Shown: positions 41,901-56,108 of the stretch, in pieces
Layout: each line of letters starts with the position of its first letter
Numbering within the stretch: position 1 is the stretch's first letter
DNA from: Andrena cerasifolii
Taxonomy: Eukaryota > Arthropoda > Insecta > Hymenoptera > Andrenidae
DNA: 64,000 nt
Reading direction: 5' to 3'
Assembly (NCBI RefSeq): GCF_050908995.1
Contig: NW_027484911.1
Coordinates: 248,001-312,000, forward strand
The notes under the pieces: model-generated
Database searches by the model: none
What the model saw: the letters and a program-made list of their open reading frames with translations, nothing else
Told to the model about the DNA's origin: nothing
Program-made: the position numbers and the translations under genes

Positions 41901-41985
41901 GATATTGAAAAACCGATATTGAAAAACCGATATTGAAAAACCGATATTGAAACCGATATTAGAACCGATATTGAAAAACTTATAT
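35535..41985 (+). repeat. About 6.46-kb HOR, copy II
   Basis: Second copy of the unit. It matches copy I at offsets of 7,474/7,460 and copy III at 6,448 (35591 to 42039) and then 6,462 (36915 to 43377). It has the base length without the 1,012-bp duplication. Internal order: connector-led sentences, ttcagaa unit, gaatcgg marker, gcatcc marker, caagtattg sentence, two 240-bp sentences, ggagaacaaatgttg module, caagtattg sentence, ttca string, and a final caagtattg sentence with aataacaaatattg. Confidence 0.88.
37800..38277 (+). repeat. ggagaacaaatgttg module, copy 5 (marker at 38045)
   Basis: Exact 7,460-bp counterpart of the copy at 30585, in HOR copy II. The flanking cctatattg unit (about 37783, with ttg in place of the usual tcg) is shared with the equivalent position near 30323. 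Confidence 0.88.
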
Positions 41986-44660
41986 CGAAAAACCGATATT
42001 GCAAAACCGATATTGAAAAACAAATATTGAATCCGATATTAGAACCGATATTCAAAAACCGATATTGAAAAACAAATATTGAAAAACTGATATTGAAAAA
42101 CCGATATTGAAAAACCGATATTGAAAAACCGATATTGAAAAACCGATATTGAAACCGATATTAGAACCGATATTGAAAAACTTATATCGAAAAACTGATA
42201 TTGAAAAACCGATATTGAAAAACCGATATTGAAAAACCGATATTGAAAAACACATATTGAAAAACAAATATTGAAAAACCGATATTGAAAAACCGATATT
42301 GAAAAACCGATATTGAAAAACCGATATTGAAAAACCGATATTGAAAAACCTATATCGAAAAACTGATATTGCAAAACCGATATTGAAAAACAAATATTGA
42401 ATCCGATATCAGAACCGATATTCAAAAACCGATATTGAATCGGATATTAGAACCGATATTGAAAAACTTATATCGAAAAACTGATATTGCAAAACCGATA
42501 TTGAAAAACAAATATTGAATCCGATATTAGAACCGATATTCAAAAACCGATATTGAATCCGATATTAGAACCGATATTCAAAAACCGATATTGAAAAACA
42601 AATATTGAAAAACTGATATTGAAAAACCGATATTGAAAAACCGATATTGAAAAACCGATATTGAAAAACACATATTGAAAAACAAATATTGAAAAACCGA
42701 TATTGAAAAACCGATATTGAAAAACCGATATTGAAAAACCGATATTGAAAAACCGATATTGAAAAACCTATATCGAAAAACTGATATTGCAAAACCGATA
42801 TTGAAAAACAAATATTGAATCCGATATTAGAACCGATATTCAAAAACCGATATTGAATCCGATATTAGAACCGATATTTAAAAACCGATATTGAAAAACA
42901 AATATTGAAAAACTGATATTGAAAAACCGATATTGAAAAACCGATATTGAAAAACCGATATTGAAACCGATATTAGAACCGATATTGAAAAACTTATATC
43001 GAAAAACTGATATTGCAAAACCGATATTGAAAAACCGATATTGAAACCGATATTGAAAAACCGATATCGAAAAAACAATATTGAAAAACTTATATCGAAA
43101 AACTGATATTGCAAAACCGATATTGAAAAACCGATATTGCATCCGATATTAGCACCGATATTCAAAAACCGATATTGAATCCGATATTGAAAAACCGATA
43201 TTGAAAAACCGATATTGAAAAACCGATATTGAAAAACCGATATTGAAAAACCGATATTGAAAAACCGATATTGAAAAACCTATATCGAAAAACTGATATT
43301 GCAAAACCGATATTGAAAAACAAATATTGAATCCGATATTAGAACCGATATTCAAAAACCGATATTGAATCCGATATTAGAACCGATATTCAAAAACCGA
43401 TATTGAAAAACAAGTATTGAAAAACTGATATTGAAAAACCGATATTGAAAAACCGATATTGAAAACCCGATATTGAAAAACCGATATTGAAACCGATATT
43501 AGAACCGATATTGAAAAACTTATATCGAAAAACTGATATTGAAAAACCGATATAGAAAAACCAATATTGAAAAACTTATATCGAAAAACTGATATTGCAA
43601 AACCGATATTGAAAAACAAATATTGAATCCGATATTAGAACCGATATTCAAAAACCGATATTGAATCCGATATTAGAACCGATATTCAAAAACCGATATT
43701 GAAAAACAAATATTGAAAAACTGATATTGAAAAACCGATATTGAAAAACCGATATTGAAAAACCGATATTGAAAAACCGATATTGAAACCGATATTAGAA
43801 CCGATATTGAAAAACTTATATCGAAAAACCGATATTGCAAAACCGACATTGAAAAACAAATATTGAATCCGATATTAGAACCGATATTCAAAAACCGATA
43901 TTGAATCCGATATTAGAACCGATATTCAAAAACCGATATTGAAAAACAAATATTGAAAAACTGATATTGAAAAACCGATATTGAAAAACCGATATTGAAA
44001 AACCGATATTGAAAAACCGATATTGAAACCGATATTAGAACCGATATTGAAAAACTTATATCGAAAAACTGATATTGCAAAACCGATATTGAAAAACAAA
44101 TATTGAATCCGATATTAGAACCGATATTCAAAAACCGATATTGAATCCGATATTAGAACCGATATTCAAAAACCGATATTGAAAAACAAATATTGAAAAA
44201 CTGATATTGAAAAACCGATATTGAAAAACCGATATTGAAAAACCTATATCGAAAAACTGATATTGCAAAACCGATATTGAATCCGATATTAGAACCGATA
44301 TTCAAAAACCGATATTGAATCCGATATTAGAACCGATATTCAAAAACCGATATTGAAAAACCGATATTGAAAAACCGATATTGAAAAACCGATATTGAAA
44401 AACAAATATTGAAAAACTGATATCGAAAAACTGATATTGAAAAACCGATATTGAAAAACCGATATTGAAACCGATATTCAAAAACCGATATTGAAAAACC
44501 GATATTGGAGAACAAATGTTGAAAAACTGATATCGAAAAACTGATATTGAAAGCCCGATATTGAAAAACCCATATTGAATCCGATATTGAAAAACAAATA
44601 TTGAAAAACTGATATCGAAAAACTGATATTGAAAAACCGATATTGAAAAACCGATATTGA
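41986..44660 (+). repeat. About 6.46-kb HOR, copy III (partial)
   Basis: Follows copy II in the same order through the gaatcgg marker (42439), gcatcc (43139), caagtattg sentence (43377), 240-bp sentences (43673, 43913) and ggagaacaaatgttg (44507). It then departs: cccatattg and gaatccg replace ccgatattg and gaaaccg near 44571-44582, and four monomers (54 bp: 12+14+14+14) are missing near 44650. The alignment resumes at the caagtattg sentence 44669 and ends after about 44911. It lacks the gaaaagccg change of copies I and II. Confidence 0.85.
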
Positions 44661-45361
44661 ATCCGATATTAGAACCGATATTCAAAAACCGATATTGAAA
44701 AACAAGTATTGAAAAACTGATATTGAAAAACCGATATTGAAAAACCGATATTGAAAACCCGATATTGAAAAACCGATATTGAAACCGATATTAGAACCGA
44801 TATTGAAAAACTTATATCGAAAAACTGATATTGAAAAACCGATATAGAAAAACCAATATTGAAAAACTTATATCGAAAAACTGATATTGCAAAACCGATA
44901 TTGAAAAACAAATATTGAATCCGATATTAGAACCGATATTCAAAAACCGATATTGAATCCGATATTAGAACCGATATTCAAAAACCGATATTGAAAAACA
45001 AGTATTGAAAAACTGATATTGAAAAACCGATATTGAAAAACCGATATTGAAAACCCGATATTGAAAAACCGATATTGAAACCGATATTAAAACCGATATT
45101 GAAAAACTTATATCGAAAAACTGATATTGAAAAACCGATATTGAAAAACCGATATTGAAAAACCGATATTGAAAAACAAATATTGAAAAACCGATATCGA
45201 AAAACCGATATTGAAAAACCGATATTGAAAAACCGATATTGAAAAACCGATATTGAAACCGATATTGAAACCGATATTGAAAAACTTATATCGAAAAACT
45301 GATATTGCAAAACCGATATTGAAAAACAAATATTGAATCCGATATTAGAACCGATATTCAA
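43800..45361 (+). repeat. 2.35-2.94 kb duplication, left copy
   Basis: Matches about 46150-48303. Offsets are 2,346 bp (43913 to 46259; 44507 to 46853), 2,400 after the 54-bp loss in this copy (44669 to 47069), and 2,942 in the last part (44978 to 47920), where the partner has about 540 bp more, including a gcatcc marker at 47669. The final 384-bp sentence translates identically in both copies. Confidence 0.82.
44262..44685 (+). repeat. ggagaacaaatgttg module, copy 6 (marker at 44507)
   Basis: 6,462 bp after the copy at 38045. It carries the cccatattg and gaatccg changes and the 54-bp loss described for HOR copy III, and lacks the ttgaaaccgatattgc string found in the others of its subtype. 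Confidence 0.88.
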
Positions 45362-46149
45362 AAGCCGATATTGAATCCGATATTAGAACCGATATTTAAA
45401 AACCGATATTGAAAAACAAATATTGAAAAACTGATATTGAAAAACCGATATTGAAAAACCGATATTGAAAAACCGATATTGAAACCGATATTAGAACCGA
45501 TATTGAAAAACTTATATCGAAAAACCGATATTGAAAAACCGATATTGAAAAACCGATATTGAAACCGATATTAGAACCGATATTGAAAAACTTATATCGA
45601 AAAACTGATATTGCAAAACCGATATTGAAAAACCGATATTGAAACCGATATTGCAAAACCGATATTGAAAAACCGATATTGAAAAACAAATATTGAAAAA
45701 CTGATATTGAAAAACCGATATTGAAAAACCGATATTGAAAAACCGATATTGAAAAACACATATTGAAAAACAAATATTGAAAAACCGATATTGAAAAACC
45801 GATATTGAAAAACCGATATTGAAAAACCGATATTGAAAAACCGATATTGAAAAACCTATATCGAAAAACTGATATTGCAAAACCGATATTGAAAAACAAA
45901 TATTGAATCCGATATTAGAACCGATATTCAAAAACCGATATTGAATCCGATATTAGAACCGATATTTAAAAACCGATATTGAAAAACAAATATTGAAAAA
46001 CTGATATTGAAAAACCGATATTGAAAAACCGATATTGAAAAACCGATATTGAAACCGATATTAGAACCGATATTGAAAAACTTATATCGAAAAACTGATA
46101 TTGCAAAACCGATATTGAAAAACCGATATTGAAACCGATATTAGAACCG

Positions 46150-48303
46150 ATATTGAAAAACTTATATCGAAAAACCGATATTGCAAAACCGATATTGAAA
46201 AACAAATATTGAATCCGATATTAGAACCGATATTCAAAAACCGATATTGAATCCGATATTAGAACCGATATTCAAAAACCGATATTGAAAAACAAATATT
46301 GAAAAACTGATATTGAAAAACCGATATTGAAAAACCGATATTGAAAAACCGATATTGAAAAACCGATATTGAAACCGATATTAGAACCGATATTGAAAAA
46401 CTTATATCGAAAAACTGATATTGCAAAACCGATATTGAAAAACAAATATTGAATCCGATATTAGAACCGATATTCAAAAACCGATATTGAATCCGATATT
46501 AGAACCGATATTCAAAAACCGATATTGAAAAACAAATATTGAAAAACTGATATTGAAAAACCGATATTGAAAAACCGATATTGAAAAACCTATATCGAAA
46601 AACTGATATTGCAAAACCGATATTGAATCCGATATTAGAACCGATATTCAAAAACCGATATTGAATCCGATATTAGAACCGATATTCAAAAACCGATATT
46701 GAAAAACCGATATTGAAAAACCGATATTGAAAAACCGATATTGAAAAACAAATATTGAAAAACTGATATCGAAAAACTGATATTGAAAAACCGATATTGA
46801 AAAACCGATATTGAAACCGATATTCAAAAACCGATATTGAAAAACCGATATTGGAGAACAAATGTTGAAAAACTGATATCGAAAAACTGATATTGAAAGC
46901 CCGATATTGAAAAACCGATATTGAAACCGATATTGAAAAACAAATATTGAAAAACTGATATCGAAAAACTGATATTGAAAAACCGATATTGAAAAACCGA
47001 TATTGAAACCGATATTGCAAAACCGATATTGAAAAACCGATATTGAAAAACCGATATTGAATCCGATATTAGAACCGATATTCAAAAACCGATATTGAAA
47101 AACAAGTATTGAAAAACTGATATTGAAAAACCGATATTGAAAAACCGATATTGAAAACCCGATATTGAAAAACCGATATTGAAACCGATATTAGAACCGA
47201 TATTGAAAAACTTATATCGAAAAACTGATATTGAAAAACCGATATAGAAAAACCAATATTGAAAAACTTATATCGAAAAACTGATATTGCAAAACCGATA
47301 TTGAAAAACAAATATTGAATCCGATATTAGAACCGATATTCAAAAACCGATATTGAATCCGATATTAGAACCGATATTCAAAAACCGATATTGAAAAACA
47401 AATATTGAAAAACTGATATTGAAAAACCGATATTGAAAAACCGATATTGAAAAACCGATATTGAAAAACCGATATTGAAAAACCGATATTGAAACCGATA
47501 TTAGAACCGATATTGAAAAACTTATATCGAAAAACTGATATTGAAAAACCGATGTTGAAAAACCGATATTGAAAAACCGATATTGAAAAACCGATATCGA
47601 AAAAACAATATTGAAAAGCTTATATCGAAAAACTGATATTGCAAAACCGATATTGAAAAACCGATATTGCATCCGATATTAGCACCGATATTCAAAAACC
47701 GATATTGAATCCGATATTGAAAAACCGATATTGAAAAACCGATATTGAAAAACCGATATTGAAAAACCGATATTGAAAAACCGATATTGAAAAACCGATA
47801 TTGAAAAACCTATATCGAAAAACTGATATTGCAAAACCGATATTGAAAAACAAATATTGAATCCGATATTAGAACCGATATTCAAAAACCGATATTGAAT
47901 CCGATATTAGAACCGATATTCAAAAACCGATATTGAAAAACAAGTATTGAAAAACTGATATTGAAAAACCGATATTGAAAAACCGATATTGAAAACCCGA
48001 TATTGAAAAACCGATATTGAAACCGATATTAAAACCGATATTGAAAAACTTATATCGAAAAACTGATATTGAAAAACCGATATTGAAAAACCGATATTGA
48101 AAAACCGATATTGAAAAACAAATATTGAAAAACCGATATCGAAAAACCGATATTGAAAAACCGATATTGAAAAACCGATATTGAAAAACCGATATTGAAA
48201 CCGATATTGAAACCGATATTGAAAAACTTATATCGAAAAACTGATATTGCAAAACCGATATTGAAAAACAAATATTGAATCCGATATTAGAACCGATATT
48301 CAA
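46150..48303 (+). repeat. 2.35-2.94 kb duplication, right copy
   Basis: Partner of 43800-45361. It holds an additional sentence at about 47340-47885 with a private gaaaagcttatatcg unit (about 47616) and a gcatcc marker. It then rejoins the shared sentence at 47920-48303. Confidence 0.82.
46610..47085 (+). repeat. ggagaacaaatgttg module, copy 7 (marker at 46853)
   Basis: 2,346 bp after the copy at 44507, with the full-length ending that copy 6 has lost. It belongs to the local 2.35-kb duplication 43.8-45.4 / 46.2-48.3 kb. Confidence 0.88.
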
Positions 48304-49434
48304 AAACCGATATTGAATCCGATATTAGAACCGATATTTAAAAACCGATATTGAAAAACAAATATTGAAAAACTGATATTGAAAAACCGATATTGAAAAA
48401 CCGATATTGAAAAACCGATATTGAAACCGATATTAGAACCGATATTGAAAAACTTATATCGAAAAACTGATATTGCAAAACCGATATTGAAAAACCGATA
48501 TTGAAACCGATATTGCAAAACCGATATTGAAAAACCGATATCGAAAAAACAATATTGAAAAACTTATATCGAAAAACTGATATTGCAAAACCGATATTGA
48601 AAAACCGATATTGCATCCGATATTAGCACCGATATTCAAAAACCGATATTGAATCCGATATTGAAAAACCGATATTGAAAAACCGATATTGAAAAACCGA
48701 TATTGAAAAACCGATATTGAAAAACCGATATTGAAAAACCTATATCGAAAAACTGATATTGCAAAACCGATATTGAAAAACAAATATTGAATCCGATATT
48801 AGAACCGATATTCAAAAACCGATATTGAATCCGATATTAGAACCGATATTCAAAAACCGATATTGAAAAACAAGTATTGAAAAACTGATATTGAAAAACC
48901 GATATTGAAAAACCGATATTGAAAACCCGATATTGAAAAACCGATATTGAAACCGATATTAAAACCGATATTCAAAAACTTATATCGAAAAACTGATATT
49001 GAAAAACCGATATTGAAAAACCGATATTGAAACCGATATTGCAAAACCGATATTGAAAAACCAATATTGAAAAACTTATATCGAAAAACTGATATTGCAA
49101 AACCGATATTGAAAAACCGATATTGAAAAACCGATATTGAAAAACCGATATTGAAAAACAAATATTGAAAAACCGATATCGAAAAACCGATATTGAAAAA
49201 CCGATATTGAAAAACCGATATTGAAAAACCGATATTGAAACCGATATTGAAACCGATATTGAAAAACTTATATCGAAAAACTGATATTGAAAAACTTATA
49301 TCGAAAAACTGATATTGCAAAACCGATATTGAAAAACCGATATTGAAAAACCGATATTGAAAAACCGATATTGAAAAACCGATATTGAAAAACAAATATT
49401 GAAAAACTGATATCGAAAAACTGATATTGAAAAA

Positions 49435-49860
49435 CCGATATTTAAAAACCGATATTGAAACCGATATTCAAAAACCGATATTCAAAAACCGATATTGAAA
49501 AACTGATATTGAAAAACAAATATTGAAAAACTGATATCGAAAAACTGATATTAAAAAACCGATATTGAAAAACCGATATTGAAAAACACATATTGAAAAA
49601 CAAATATTGAAAAACCGATATTGAAAAACCGATATTGAAAAACCGATATTGAAAAACCGATATTGAAAAACCGATATTGAAAAACCTATATCGAAAAACT
49701 GATATTGCAAAACCGATATTGAATCCGATATTAGAACCGATATTCAAAAACCGATATTGAATCCGATATTAGAACCGATATTCAAAAACCGATATTCAAA
49801 AACCGATATTGAAAACCAAATATTGAAAAACTGATATCGAAAAATTGATATTGAAAAACC
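49435..49860 (+). repeat. Rearranged ttca string (split into two halves)
   Basis: In the other copies the ttca string is continuous from the ttta unit to aaaaccaaatattg. Here the left half (49441-49500) breaks off after ctgatattg into a caaatattg / gatatcg / ttaaaaaacc sentence, and the right half (aaaaccaaatattg, attgatattg) appears only at about 49795-49855. About 290 bp of cacatattg sentence and a connector pair lie between. This fits an unequal exchange between two ttca-bearing modules. Confidence 0.75.
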
Positions 49861-50149
49861 GATATTGAAAAACCGATATTGAAAAACAAATATTGAAAAA
49901 CCGATATTGAAAAACCGATATTGAATCCGATATTAGAACCGATATTGAAAAACCGATATTGAAAAACAAATATTGAAAAACTGATATCGAAAAACTGATA
50001 TTAAAAAACCGATATTGAAAAACCGATATTGAAAAACACATATTGAAAAACAAATATTGAAAAACCGATATTGAAAAACCGATATTGAAAAACCGATATT
50101 GAAAAACCGATATTGAAAAACCTATATCGAAAAACTGATATTGCAAAAC

Positions 50150-50620
50150 CGATATTGAATCCGATATTAGAACCGATATTCAAAAACCGATATTGAATCC
50201 GATATTAGAACCGATATTCAAAAACCGATATTGAAAAACCGATATTGAAAAACCGATATTGAAAAACCGATATTGAAAAACAAATATTGAAAAACTGATA
50301 TCGAAAAACTGATATTGAAAAACCGATATTGAAAAACCGATATTGAAACCGATATTCAAAAGCCGATATTGAAAAACCGATATTGGAGAACAAATGTTGA
50401 AAAACTGATATCGAAAAACTGATATTGAAAGCCCGATATTGAAAAACCGATATTGAAACCGATATTGAAAAACAAATATTGAAAAACTGATATCGAAAAA
50501 CTGATATTGAAAAACCGATATTGAAAAACCGATATTGAAACCGATATTGCAAAACCGATATTGAAAAACCGATATTGAAAAACCGATATTGAAAAACCGA
50601 TATTGAAACCGATATTGCAA
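50150..50620 (+). repeat. ggagaacaaatgttg module, copy 8 (marker at 50385)
   Basis: Subtype with both ttcaaaagccg upstream and aaagcccg downstream, shared with 12601, 52239 and 57740. It is followed by ttgcaaaatcgatattg (near 50617), which contains the palindrome atcgat; that unit is otherwise seen only after the next two copies. Confidence 0.88.
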
Positions 50621-50719
50621 AATCGATATTGAAAAACCGATATCGAAAAAACAATATTGAAAAACTTATATCGAAAAACTGATATTGCAAAACCGATATT
50701 GAAAAACAAATATTGAATC

Positions 50720-53700
50720 CGATATTAGAACCGATATTCAAAAACCGATATTGAATCCGATATTAGAACCGATATTCAAAAACCGATATTGAAAAACTTA
50801 TATCGAAAAACTGATATTGAAAAACCGATGTTGAAAAACCGATATTGAAAAACCGATATTGAAAAACACATATTGAAAAACAAATATTGAAAAACCGATA
50901 TTGAAAAACCGATATTGAAAAACCGATATTGAAAAACCGATATTGAATCCGATATTAGAACCGATATTCAAAAACCGATATTGAATCCGATATTAGAACC
51001 GATATTCAAAAACCGATATTGAAAAACAAATATTGAAAAACTGATATTGAAAAACCGATATTGAAAAACCGATATTGAAAACCCGATATTGAAAAACCGA
51101 TATTGAAACCGATATTGAAAAACCGATATTGAAAAACCGATATTGAAAAACCGATATTGAAACCGATATTAGAACCGATATTGAAAAACTTATATCGAAA
51201 AACTGATATTGAAAAACCGATGTTGAAAAACCGATATTGAAAAACCGATATTGAAAAACACATTGAAAAACAAATATTGAAAAACTTATATCGAAAAACT
51301 GATATTGCAAAACCGATATTGAAAAACCGATATTGAAAAACCGATATTGAAAAACCGATATTGAAAAACAAATATTGAAAAACCGATATCGAAAAACCGA
51401 TATTGAAAAACCGATATTGAAAAACCGATATTGAAAAACCGATATTGAAAAACAAATATTGAAAAACTGATATCGAAAAACTGATATTGAAAAACCGATA
51501 TTTAAAAACCGATATTGAAACCGATATTCAAAAACCGATATTCAAAAACCGATATTGAAAAACTGATATTGCAAAACCGATATTCAAAAACCTATATTGA
51601 AACCGATATTAGAACCGATATTCAAAAACCGATATTCAAAAACCGATATTGAAAACCAAATATTGAAAAACTGATATCGAAAAATTGATATTGAAAAACC
51701 GATATTGAAAAACCGATATTGAAAAACAAATATTGAAAAACCGATATTGAAAAACCGATATTGAATCCGATATTAGAACCGATATTGAAAAACCGATATT
51801 GAAAAACAAATATTGAAAAACTGATATCGAAAAACTGATATTAAAAAACCGATATTGAAAAACCGATATTGAAAAACACATATTGAAAAACAAATATTGA
51901 AAAACCGATATTGAAAAACCGATATTGAAAAACCGATATTGAAAAACCGATATTGAAAAACCGATATTGAAAAACCTATATCGAAAAACTGATATTGCAA
52001 AACCGATATTGAATCCGATATTAGAACCGATATTCAAAAACCGATATTGAATCCGATATTAGAACCGATATTCAAAAACCGATATTGAAAAACCGATATT
52101 GAAAAACCGATATTGAAAAACCGATATTGAAAAACAAATATTGAAAAACTGATATCGAAAAACTGATATTGAAAAACCGATATTGAAAAACCGATATTGA
52201 AACCGATATTCAAAAGCCGATATTGAAAAACCGATATTGGAGAACAAATGTTGAAAAACTGATATCGAAAAACTGATATTGAAAGCCCGATATTGAAAAA
52301 CCGATATTGAAACCGATATTGAAAAACAAATATTGAAAAACTGATATCGAAAAACTGATATTGAAAAACCGATATTGAAAAACCGATATTGAAACCGATA
52401 TTGCAAAACCGATATTGAAAAACCGATATTGAAAAACCGATATTGAAAAACCGATATTGAAACCGATATTGCAAAATCGATATTGAAAAACCGATATCGA
52501 AAAAACAATATTGAAAAACTTATATCGAAAAACTGATATTGCAAAACCGATATTGAAAAACAAATATTGAATCCGATATTAGAACCGATATTCAAAAACC
52601 GATATTGAATCCGATATTAGAACCGATATTCAAAAACCGATATTGAAAAACTTATATCGAAAAACTGATATTGAAAAACCGATGTTGAAAAACCGATATT
52701 GAAAAACCGATATTGAAAAACACATATTGAAAAACAAATATTGAAAAACCGATATTGAAAAACCGATATTGAAAAACCGATATTGAAAAACCGATATTGA
52801 ATCCGATATTAGAACCGATATTCAAAAACCGATATTGAATCCGATATTAGAACCGATATTCTAAAACCGATATTGAAAAACAAATATTGAAAAACTGATA
52901 TTGAAAAACCGATATTGAAAAACCGATATTGAAAACCCGATATTGAAAAACCGATATTGAAACCGATATTAGAACCGATATTGAAAAACTTATATCGAAA
53001 AACTGATATTGAAAAACCGATATAGAAAAACCAATATTGAAAAACTTATATCGAAAAACTGATATTGCAAAACCGATATTGAAAAACAAATATTGAATCC
53101 GATATTAGAACCGATATTCAAAAACCGATATTGAATCCGATATTAGAACCGATATTCAAAAACCGATATTGAAAAACAAATATTGAAAAACTGATATTAA
53201 AAAACCGATATTGAAAAACCGATATTGAAAAACCGATATTGAAAAACCGATATTGAAACCGATATTAGAACCGATATTGAAAAACTTATATCGAAAAACT
53301 GATATTGAAAAACCGATGTTGAAAAACCGATATTGAAAAACCGATATTGAAAAACACATATTGAAAAACAAATATTGAAAAACCGATATTGAAAAACCGA
53401 TATTGAAAAACCGATATTGAAAAACCGATATTGAAAAACCTATATCGAAAAACTGATATTGAAAAACCGATATTGAAAAACAAATATTGAATCCGATATT
53501 AGAACCGATATTCAAAAACCGATATTGAATCCGATATTAGAACCGATATTTAAAAACCGATATTGAAAAACAAATATTGAAAAACTGATATTGAAAAACC
53601 GATATTGAAAAACCGATATTGAAAAACCGATATTGAAACCGATATTAGAACCGATATTGAAAAACTTATATCGAAAAACTGATATTGCAAAACCGATATG

Positions 53701-56070
53701 GAAAAACCGATATTGAAACCGATATTGAAAAACCGATATCGAAAAAACAATATTGAAAAACTTATATCGAAAAACTGATATTGCAAAACCGATATTGAAA
53801 AACCGATATTGCATCCGATATTAGCACCGATATTCAAAAACCGATATTGAATCCGATATTGAAAAACCGATATTGAAAAACCGATATTGAAAAACCGATA
53901 TTGAAAAACCGATATTGAAAAACCGATATTGAAAAACCTATATCGAAAAACTGATATTGCAAAACCGATATTGAAAAACAAATATTGAATCCGATATTAG
54001 AACCGATATTCAAAAACCGATATTGAATCCGATATTAGAACCGATATTGAAAAACCGATATTGAAAAACAAGTATTGAAAAACTGATATTGAAAAACCGA
54101 TATTGAAAAACCGATATTGAAAACCCGATATTGAAAAACCGATATTGAAACCGATATTAGAACCGATATTGAAAAACTTATATCGAAAAACTGATATTGA
54201 AAAACCGATATAGAAAAACCAATATTGAAAAACTTATATCGAAAAACTGATATTGCAAAACCGATATTGAAAAACAAATATTGAATCCGATATTAGAACC
54301 GATATTCAAAAACCGATATTGAATCCGATATTAGAACCGATATTCAAAAACCGATATTGAAAAACAAATATTGAAAAACTGATATTGAAAAACCGATATT
54401 GAAAAACCGATATTGAAAAACCTATATCGAAAAACTGATATTGCAAAACCGATATTGAAAAACAAATATTGAATCCGATATTAGAACCGATATTCAAAAA
54501 CCGATATTGAATCCGATATTAGAACCGATATTCAAAAACCGATATTGAAAAACAAGTATCGAAAAACTGATATTGAAAAACCGATATTGAAAAACCGATA
54601 TTGAAAAACCGATATTGAAAAACACATATTGAAAACAAATATTGAAAAACCGATATTGAAAAACCGATATTGAAAAACCGATATTGAAAAACCGATATTG
54701 AAAAACCGATATTGAAAAACCTATATCGAAAAACTGATATTGCAAAACCGATATTGAAAAACAAATATTGAATCCGATATCAGAACCGATATTCAAAAAC
54801 CGATATTGAATCCGATATTAGAACCGATATTGAAAAACTTATATCGAAAAACTGATATTGCAAAACCGATATTGAAAAACAAACATTGAATCCGATATTA
54901 GAACCGATATTCAAAAACCGATATTGAAAAACAAATATTGAATAACTGATATTGAAAAACTGATATTGAAAAACCGATATTGAAAAACCGATATTGAAAA
55001 CCCGATATTGAAAAACCGATATTGAAACCGATATTAGAACCGATATTGAAAAACTTATATCGAAAAACTGATATTGAAAAACCGATATAGAAAAACCAAT
55101 ATTGAAAAACTTATATCGAAAAACTGATATTGCAAAACCGATATTGAAAAACAAATATTGAATCCGATATTAGAACCGATATTCAAAAACCGATATTGAA
55201 TCCGATATTAGAACCGATATTCAAAAACCGATATTGAAAAACAAATATTGAAAAACTGATATTAAAAAACCGATATTGAAAAACCGATATTGAAAAACCG
55301 ATATTGAAAAACCGATATTGAAACCGATATTAGAACCGATATTGAAAAACTTATATCGAAAAACTGATATTGAAAAACCGATATTGAAAAACCGATATTG
55401 AAAAACACATATTGAAAAACAAATATTGAAAAACCGATATTGAAAAACCGATATTGAAAAACCGATATTGAAAAACCGATATTGAAAAACCTATATCGAA
55501 AAACTGATATTGAAAAACCGATATTGAAAAGCAAATATTGAATCCGATATTAGAACCGATATTCAAAAACCGATATTGAATCCGATATTAGAACCGATAT
55601 TTAAAAACCGATATTGAAAAACAAATATTGAAAAACTGATATTGAAAAACCGATATTGAAAAACCGATATTGAAAAACCGATATTGAAACCGATATTAGA
55701 ACCGATATTGAAAAACTTATATCGAAAAACTGATATTGCAAAACCGATATGGAAAAACCGATATTGAAACCGATATTGAAAAACCGATATCGAAAAAACA
55801 ATATTGAAAAACTTATATCGAAAAACTGATATTGCAAAACCGATATTGAAAAACCGATATTGCATCCGATATTAGCACCGATATTCAAAAACCGATATTG
55901 AATCCGATATTGAAAAACCGATATTGAAAAACCGATATTGAAAAACCGATATTGAAAAACCGATATTGAAAAACCGATATTGAAAAACCGATATTGAAAA
56001 ACCTATATCGAAAAACTGATATTGCAAAACCGATATTGAAAAACAAATATTGAATCCGATATTAGAACCG
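50720..56070 (+). repeat. 5.35-5.50 kb tandem HOR, copy 1
   Basis: Matches 56070-61600. Offsets are 5,337 then 5,351 bp over the first 700 bp, 5,501 bp after a 150-bp difference near 51375-51430, and 5,502 bp after a one-base deletion here (gaaaacaaat at 54631). Shared private markers: a two-base deletion giving cacattg (about 51258, 56609), ccgatatgg (53700 and 55751 here; 59201 and 61253 in copy 2), gaaaagcaaatattg (about 55530, 61031), caaacattg (about 54881, 60383) and gtatcg (about 54557, 60058). One difference is ttctaaaacc at 52861, only in this copy. Confidence 0.9.
52004..52474 (+). repeat. ggagaacaaatgttg module, copy 9 (marker at 52239)
   Basis: 1,854 bp after copy 8. The surrounding 1.3 kb (about 51630-52964) matches 49790-51110, with one monomer difference. 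It carries the atcgat unit near 52475. Confidence 0.88.
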
Positions 56071-56108
56071 ATATTCAAAAACCGATATTGAATCCGATAT
56101 TAGAACCG
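53500..56108 (+). repeat. Nested repeat of about 2.05 kb inside the 5.5-kb HOR
   Basis: The sentence beginning at 53512 recurs at 55563 (2,051 bp; 2,052 in the other HOR copy, 59013 to 61065). Both carry ccgatatgg, a marker not seen outside this end of the array, followed by gcatcc (53811, 55862; 59312, 61364). The nested duplication predates the 5.5-kb one, because both HOR copies contain it. Confidence 0.88.

Noticed and set aside
28061..44660. Treating the 6.46-kb HOR as a mobile element with terminal repeats
   Set aside because: Copies abut in tandem, have no distinct ends, target-site duplications or coding capacity, and their limits fall inside ordinary monomer runs.
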